From Eubacterium sp. (GTDB taxonomy: Bacteria; Bacillota; Clostridia; Lachnospirales; Lachnospiraceae): 7,709 nucleotides of DNA. Below the pieces are notes generated by a model, which was not told the DNA's origin, searched no databases, and saw only the letters and a list, made by a program, of their open reading frames with translations. The translations under genes and the position numbers were made by a program. Positions within the stretch are counted from its first letter, which is position 1. Each line of letters opens with the position of its first letter. The DNA lies in contig JAJGAH010000110.1 in assembly GCA_020844525.1 (NCBI GenBank), forward strand, positions 1-7,709. Reading direction: 5' to 3'. Below, piece by piece: positions 4,504-7,709 of the stretch.

Positions 4504-7271
4504 AGCTTCTTAGCTGCCATATAGAGAATTTTGGCCGCCTTGAAAATCTCGATCTGCAGTTTCAGGATGGCCTGAATCCTATTCTGCGGGAAAACGGCTG
4601 GGGAAAAAGTACCTTTGCCCATTTTCTTCTGGTAATGTTCTACGGGTTCGTCAATGAAAGAAAAAAGAGCGATCTCGAAAATGAGCGCAGGCGTTTTGCA
4701 CCCTGGCAGAATGGCGTATACGGCGGGTCTGTCACTTTTATCTGGCATGACCGCAAGTATCGTCTGGAACGCACCTTCGGACCGAGGGACGGCAAGGAAG
4801 ACCAGATGGCGCAGTTTGACGCGGATACCAATCTGGCCTGCCATGACTTTTCATCTGTTCCAGGAGAGGATATTTTTTCATTGGACCGTGCATCCTTTGA
4901 GCGGACAATTTTTATCGGACAGCAGTCCGTACATACAGATGTGACAGCTGATATTCACGCGAAAATCGGAGATCTTACAGGGGAACAGGCTGATATGCGG
5001 GCCTATGACCCGGTCCAGAAGAGACTCAAGGCTGAGACGGACAGATTGACGCCTTCCAGAAAGACCGGCAGCATCCACCAGATGAAGGACCATTTGGCGG
5101 AACTGTCTGCTGTCATTGCAGAAAAGAGCGGCGAGGAGTACGCCTATCATCAGAACAATCTCAGAACAGCATCTCTGCAGCAGACGAAAAGGGACCTTCT
5201 CAATGAGCTGGAACAGCTGCAGGGACAGCAGAGAGCACTCAGCCGTGAGAAGGACATTGGTGTTCAGCGGGAGCTTTATGAAAACTGCCGCAGGGAGGAA
5301 GAGAAGGCTCTGAGGGACAGAAATGCCCTGCGGGAAAAATTCCCCGATGAGGTTCCGGATATCGCCGAGGTGGAGGAATGGCTTGCCATAGCGAATGCGA
5401 TGGATGGAAAGGAGCAGTCTTCGGAGAGCCTGGATTTTTCACCGGAACAGCAGCGGGAGTACCTGCGCCTGTGCTCTGTTTTCCGTTCCGGCGTCCCGGA
5501 GGATGCTCAGATTGCACAGGCGGAAGATTTACTGCGCAGTCTCCAGATTCTCAGACATAAGGTATCCAGAGATACTCTCTCAACAGAGGAGGAAGAAAAA
5601 AGGCAGGCCCTTGCCACATATTTTTCCCGGTATCTTCCACAGCAGGAAGAGATAGCCGGAAAAATTCAAAGCTGGGGCCGGAGAAATACGATTGTAAGTG
5701 CACTTCCACAGAAGAAGGCAAATGCGCGTCTTCTGAAGAAGATACCTGCGCAGGAGGATGAAATCAGACAGCAGGCAGGAAATAAGGGGCATCTGATTGC
5801 AGGAGTTTTTCTTCTCCTGGCTGGTATCGGACTGACTGCGGCTGTACTGTGGTTTATGCCACAGCTGCGCAGTCTTACGGGAGCAGCGTTTGCAGCCTTG
5901 CCGGCTGCCGGAGTATTATGTCTGTTCCTTGGAATTTTTTTCATTCTTTCCGGAAGACATGGAAAGAATGAGAAATACAGCACAGGGAGACCACAGATTT
6001 CACAGGATTCTGCAGATGCGTATCGAAAGCTTTCCATTGAAATAAGCGAAGACGAAGCGGAAATCGACAGGATTGAGGAGGATGTACAGTCGCTCTTTGA
6101 GAAAATCGGGATTTCCGTTCCGCTGGAGGACACATACCAGACACTATATGAGATTCTCGGGGATGTTAAAGCCTATCAGGAGCTGGAGAGCAGGGCACAG
6201 GCTTCGGGTCTTGGAGAAGACAGGCGAAGGTCTGGAGAAATGCAAGCCCGGCTGGATCAGTTTCTGGATCGGTTTTATCCCGGCCGGGACGTCTCCTCCG
6301 ATGAAGGTCAGGTATTGCAGGAGCTGAAATTTGATGCAAGACGGTACCGCGAGTTTCTGGCACTGAAGGACAGACAGCAGAAGGCTGAAGCGCATCACAG
6401 TGAACAGGAGGAAGGACTGCGGGATTATCTTGGACGCATAGGGTACCTGCCGGAGCAGGACAAGGTCCGGCAACTGACCCGCATCCGGGACCAGCTGAAG
6501 CAGCTGGCGTCGCTGAATGAGATCTGGCAGATGCGGAAGTCTGAGCGTGAGCAGTTTGAGGAGAGGCATAATATGGGTCAGATTCTGGCTGGGCAGGACG
6601 GAAAATATGTACCGCATAAGGCCTCCGGTCAGATGCAGTCATCCAGGTCCCTTGAATCCAATGCAAAGAAGCAGGAAGAGATACATCAGAAAATTTCGGA
6701 ACTTGAATCGGAGATACTTTCTTCTCAGCGGGAGGCGGAACGGATCAACGAACGTCTGGATACGATCGCAGAGGCGGAAGCCGAATGGGAGCAGTCATCT
6801 CTGAGACTGCAGCAGATGGAGCATCGCTATGACCTGCTGATGACTACCCGTCGTTTTCTGGAGGAGGCCAGGACCCGTTTTTCCGCAAAGTTTATGGAGC
6901 CCGTGCGTGCGGAGTATATGAAATACTATCAGCTGCTTTCAAAGGATGACGGGAAAGAATATACGCTGGACGCGGATCTGAATATCCGTGTACGGGAGGC
7001 AGGAGCGTCAAGAGATGTCGGCTATCTCAGTGAAGGATATCAGGACCTGGTCGGTCTGTGCCGCAGGATGGCGATGATTGAGATTATGTATAAGAACGAA
7101 AAGCCGTTTCTGCTGTTTGATGATCCCTTTGTGAATCTGGATGACCGGAAGCTGGAGGGCGCAGGGGATTTCCTGCAGAAGATTGCGGAACGATATCAGA
7201 TTATCTATCTGACCTGCCAGAAGGCCAGAGATTATGAGATGCCATCTGCCGACGGCCGTGACGGTGCCTGA
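4500..7271 (+). CDS. yhaN: YhaN-type SMC/Rad50-like ATPase with central transmembrane hairpin
   Basis: This 923-residue protein has the split ATPase layout of Rad50/SbcC. The N-terminal part has a P-loop, ENGWGKST (31-38, Lys 36), and Q-loop FIGQ (138-141). Long, charged, Gln/Glu-rich helical regions, likely coiled coil, span about 170-425 and 500-790. The C-terminal part has signature YLSEGYQDL (842-850) and Walker B FLLFDDPF (870-877) with downstream NLDD. Two hydrophobic helices at about 432-453 and 462-484 form a membrane hairpin mid-way. There is no CxxC, so no zinc hook. The first P-loop Gly is Arg 30, the usual catalytic Glu is Asp 875, and the H-switch position is Gln 907. It is the ATPase partner of YhaO. 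ATG overlaps the yhaO stop, with AGGGGAGG (4482-4489) 10 nt upstream. Confidence 0.93.
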   Translation: MKLLSCHIENFGRLENLDLQFQDGLNPILRENGWGKSTFAHFLLVMFYGFVNERKKSDLENERRRFAPWQNGVYGGSVTFIWHDRKYRLERTFGPRDGKEDQMAQFDADTNLACHDFSSVPGEDIFSLDRASFERTIFIGQQSVHTDVTADIHAKIGDLTGEQADMRAYDPVQKRLKAETDRLTPSRKTGSIHQMKDHLAELSAVIAEKSGEEYAYHQNNLRTASLQQTKRDLLNELEQLQGQQRALSREKDIGVQRELYENCRREEEKALRDRNALREKFPDEVPDIAEVEEWLAIANAMDGKEQSSESLDFSPEQQREYLRLCSVFRSGVPEDAQIAQAEDLLRSLQILRHKVSRDTLSTEEEEKRQALATYFSRYLPQQEEIAGKIQSWGRRNTIVSALPQKKANARLLKKIPAQEDEIRQQAGNKGHLIAGVFLLLAGIGLTAAVLWFMPQLRSLTGAAFAALPAAGVLCLFLGIFFILSGRHGKNEKYSTGRPQISQDSADAYRKLSIEISEDEAEIDRIEEDVQSLFEKIGISVPLEDTYQTLYEILGDVKAYQELESRAQASGLGEDRRRSGEMQARLDQFLDRFYPGRDVSSDEGQVLQELKFDARRYREFLALKDRQQKAEAHHSEQEEGLRDYLGRIGYLPEQDKVRQLTRIRDQLKQLASLNEIWQMRKSEREQFEERHNMGQILAGQDGKYVPHKASGQMQSSRSLESNAKKQEEIHQKISELESEILSSQREAERINERLDTIAEAEAEWEQSSLRLQQMEHRYDLLMTTRRFLEEARTRFSAKFMEPVRAEYMKYYQLLSKDDGKEYTLDADLNIRVREAGASRDVGYLSEGYQDLVGLCRRMAMIEIMYKNEKPFLLFDDPFVNLDDRKLEGAGDFLQKIAERYQIIYLTCQKARDYEMPSADGRDGA

Positions 7272-7282
7272 TCTGTGATCTG

Positions 7283-7354
7283 AATCAATGCTTTGCTTTT
7301 AAATCAGTGCTTTGCTTTTTAAATCAATGCTTTGTTTTTGAATCAATGCTTTGC
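7283..7354 (+). repeat. Four tandem copies of a 19-20 bp repeat
   Basis: The unit AATCAATGCTTTGCTTTTA begins at 7283, 7302, 7322 and 7341, giving periods of 19, 20 and 19. Copy 2 has AATCAG instead of AATCAA. Copy 3 has GTTTTTG instead of GCTTTT. Copy 4 departs after AATCAATGCTTTGC. Each copy holds an imperfect palindrome, CAATGCTTTG (8 of 10 symmetric), at 7286, 7305, 7325 and 7344. It fills most of the space between the yhaN stop and coaX. No other sequence in the window resembles it. Confidence 0.85.
7286..7320 (+). terminator. Possible intrinsic terminator formed by repeat copies 1 and 2
   Basis: CAATGCTTTG (7286-7295) can pair with CAGTGCTTTG (7305-7314): seven Watson-Crick pairs, one G-U and two T-T mismatches around a 9-nt loop, followed directly by CTTTTT. 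Copies 2 and 3 can form the same structure, followed by TTTTT at 7335-7339. The stems are weak and mismatched, so termination after yhaN is plausible but uncertain. Confidence 0.35.
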
Positions 7355-7403
7355 TGCTGCGTGATATCGTGAATAAAGGTTAACATATATGCAAACGCAG
7401 AAA

Positions 7404-7407
7404 GAGG
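7404..7407 (+). promoter_or_regulatory. Ribosome binding site of coaX
   Basis: GAGG lies 5 nt before ATG at 7413. A second in-frame ATG at 7389 has only a weak AAAGGT upstream and would add eight polar residues before the conserved start of the protein. Confidence 0.55.
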
Positions 7408-7412
7408 TAAGA

Positions 7413-7709
7413 ATGTTTATTGCAATTGATGCCGGCAATACCAATATTGTCTTCAGTGTGATGGACAGAGAGCGTATTCTTTTTGACAGCTGTCTGCGGA
7501 CAGATCGTCATAAGACAGGGGATGAATATGCGGTTTTTTTCCGCGAGTTACTGCATATCCACAATATTTCAACCGGGGAAGTGGAGGGCGGAATTATTTC
7601 CTCTGTTGTTCCTTCACTAAAGAAGGAGCTGTATGACGCTGTTTACGCCATTACAGGGAGGAAGAGCAGAATTGTAGGCCCGGGACTGAAAAACGGGCTG
7701 AAAATCCGC
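7413..7709 (+). CDS. coaX: Type III pantothenate kinase CoaX, N-terminal part (partial)
   Basis: CoaX phosphorylates pantothenate with ATP, the first step of coenzyme A synthesis. Ninety-nine codons are visible before the window ends, with no stop. The type III fingerprints are present: MFIAIDAGNTN at 1-11 (the ATP phosphate-binding DxGNT motif), RTDRHKTGDEYA at 29-40, IISSVVPSL at 61-69 and VGPGLKNGLKIR at 88-99. Full proteins are usually around 255-260 residues, so well over half is missing on the right. The start at 7413 places DAGNTN at the position normal for the family. Nothing links it to yhaN except adjacency, and the repeat region separates the two, so it is probably a separate transcription unit. 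Confidence 0.95.
   Translation, partial: MFIAIDAGNTNIVFSVMDRERILFDSCLRTDRHKTGDEYAVFFRELLHIHNISTGEVEGGIISSVVPSLKKELYDAVYAITGRKSRIVGPGLKNGLKIR

Noticed and set aside
4640..6666. Several minus-strand and alternative-frame open frames inside yhaN
   Set aside because: All lie within a continuous 923-codon gene with recognisable motifs at both ends, and none shows a domain or a ribosome binding site.
7269..7282. Direct heptamer repeat TGATCTG x2 across the yhaN stop
   Set aside because: Two copies of seven bases are too short to support a function and probably arise by chance.
7283..7354. CRISPR array
   Set aside because: The units are contiguous 19-20 bp tandem repeats with no unique spacers and no cas genes nearby.
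7338..7380. Promoter for coaX within or after the repeats (TTGAAT or TTGCTG as -35)
   Set aside because: No -10 box at 16-18 nt spacing scores well. The best, TATCGT at 7365, is 21 nt away from TTGAAT.

Overview
The window looks like a chromosomal segment from an anaerobic Gram-positive member of the Clostridia, most likely Lachnospiraceae. This rests on a clostridial Rnf complex, AGGAGG-type ribosome binding sites, TTG/ATG starts, a yhaO-yhaN pair, a type III pantothenate kinase, and all genes on one strand. The genus cannot be fixed from the sequence alone. There is no sign of a prophage, insertion sequence, CRISPR array, tRNA or rRNA.

Layout, all on the + strand: the last 23 codons of rnfA (1-72); rnfB (95-886); a 179-nt gap rich in stem-loops; a small membrane-anchored NusG domain II protein (1066-1515); a Gx transporter family (Hpre_diP_synt_I) membrane protein (1547-2071); a consensus housekeeping promoter (2099-2127); a lipoprotein FAD:protein FMN transferase, apbE (2167-3255); a calcineurin-like nuclease, yhaO (3298-4503), overlapping a large SMC-like ATPase, yhaN (4500-7271), by 4 bp; an intergenic region carrying four copies of a 19-20 bp tandem repeat (about 7283-7354); and the first 99 codons of coaX (7413 to the window end).

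The left half forms a membrane redox module. RnfA and RnfB belong to the ferredoxin:NAD+ oxidoreductase, which pumps Na+ or H+. ApbE attaches FMN covalently to flavoprotein subunits, in Rnf complexes classically RnfG and RnfD, whose genes must lie outside this window. The NusG-II and Gx transporter proteins between them resemble the EetA/EetB pair of flavin-based extracellular electron transfer loci, so they may be accessory to Rnf or flavoprotein redox chemistry; that link is inference.

The right half holds a two-gene DNA-processing unit, YhaO (Mre11/SbcD-like) and YhaN (Rad50/SbcC-like). YhaN has a transmembrane hairpin in the middle of its coiled-coil region and no CxxC zinc hook. coaX then begins a coenzyme A biosynthesis gene. 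The least explained elements are the tandem repeat upstream of coaX, the stem-loop cluster downstream of rnfB, and unusual residues in the YhaN ATPase motifs. Everything else is recognisable, and I do not see a clearly new multi-gene system.
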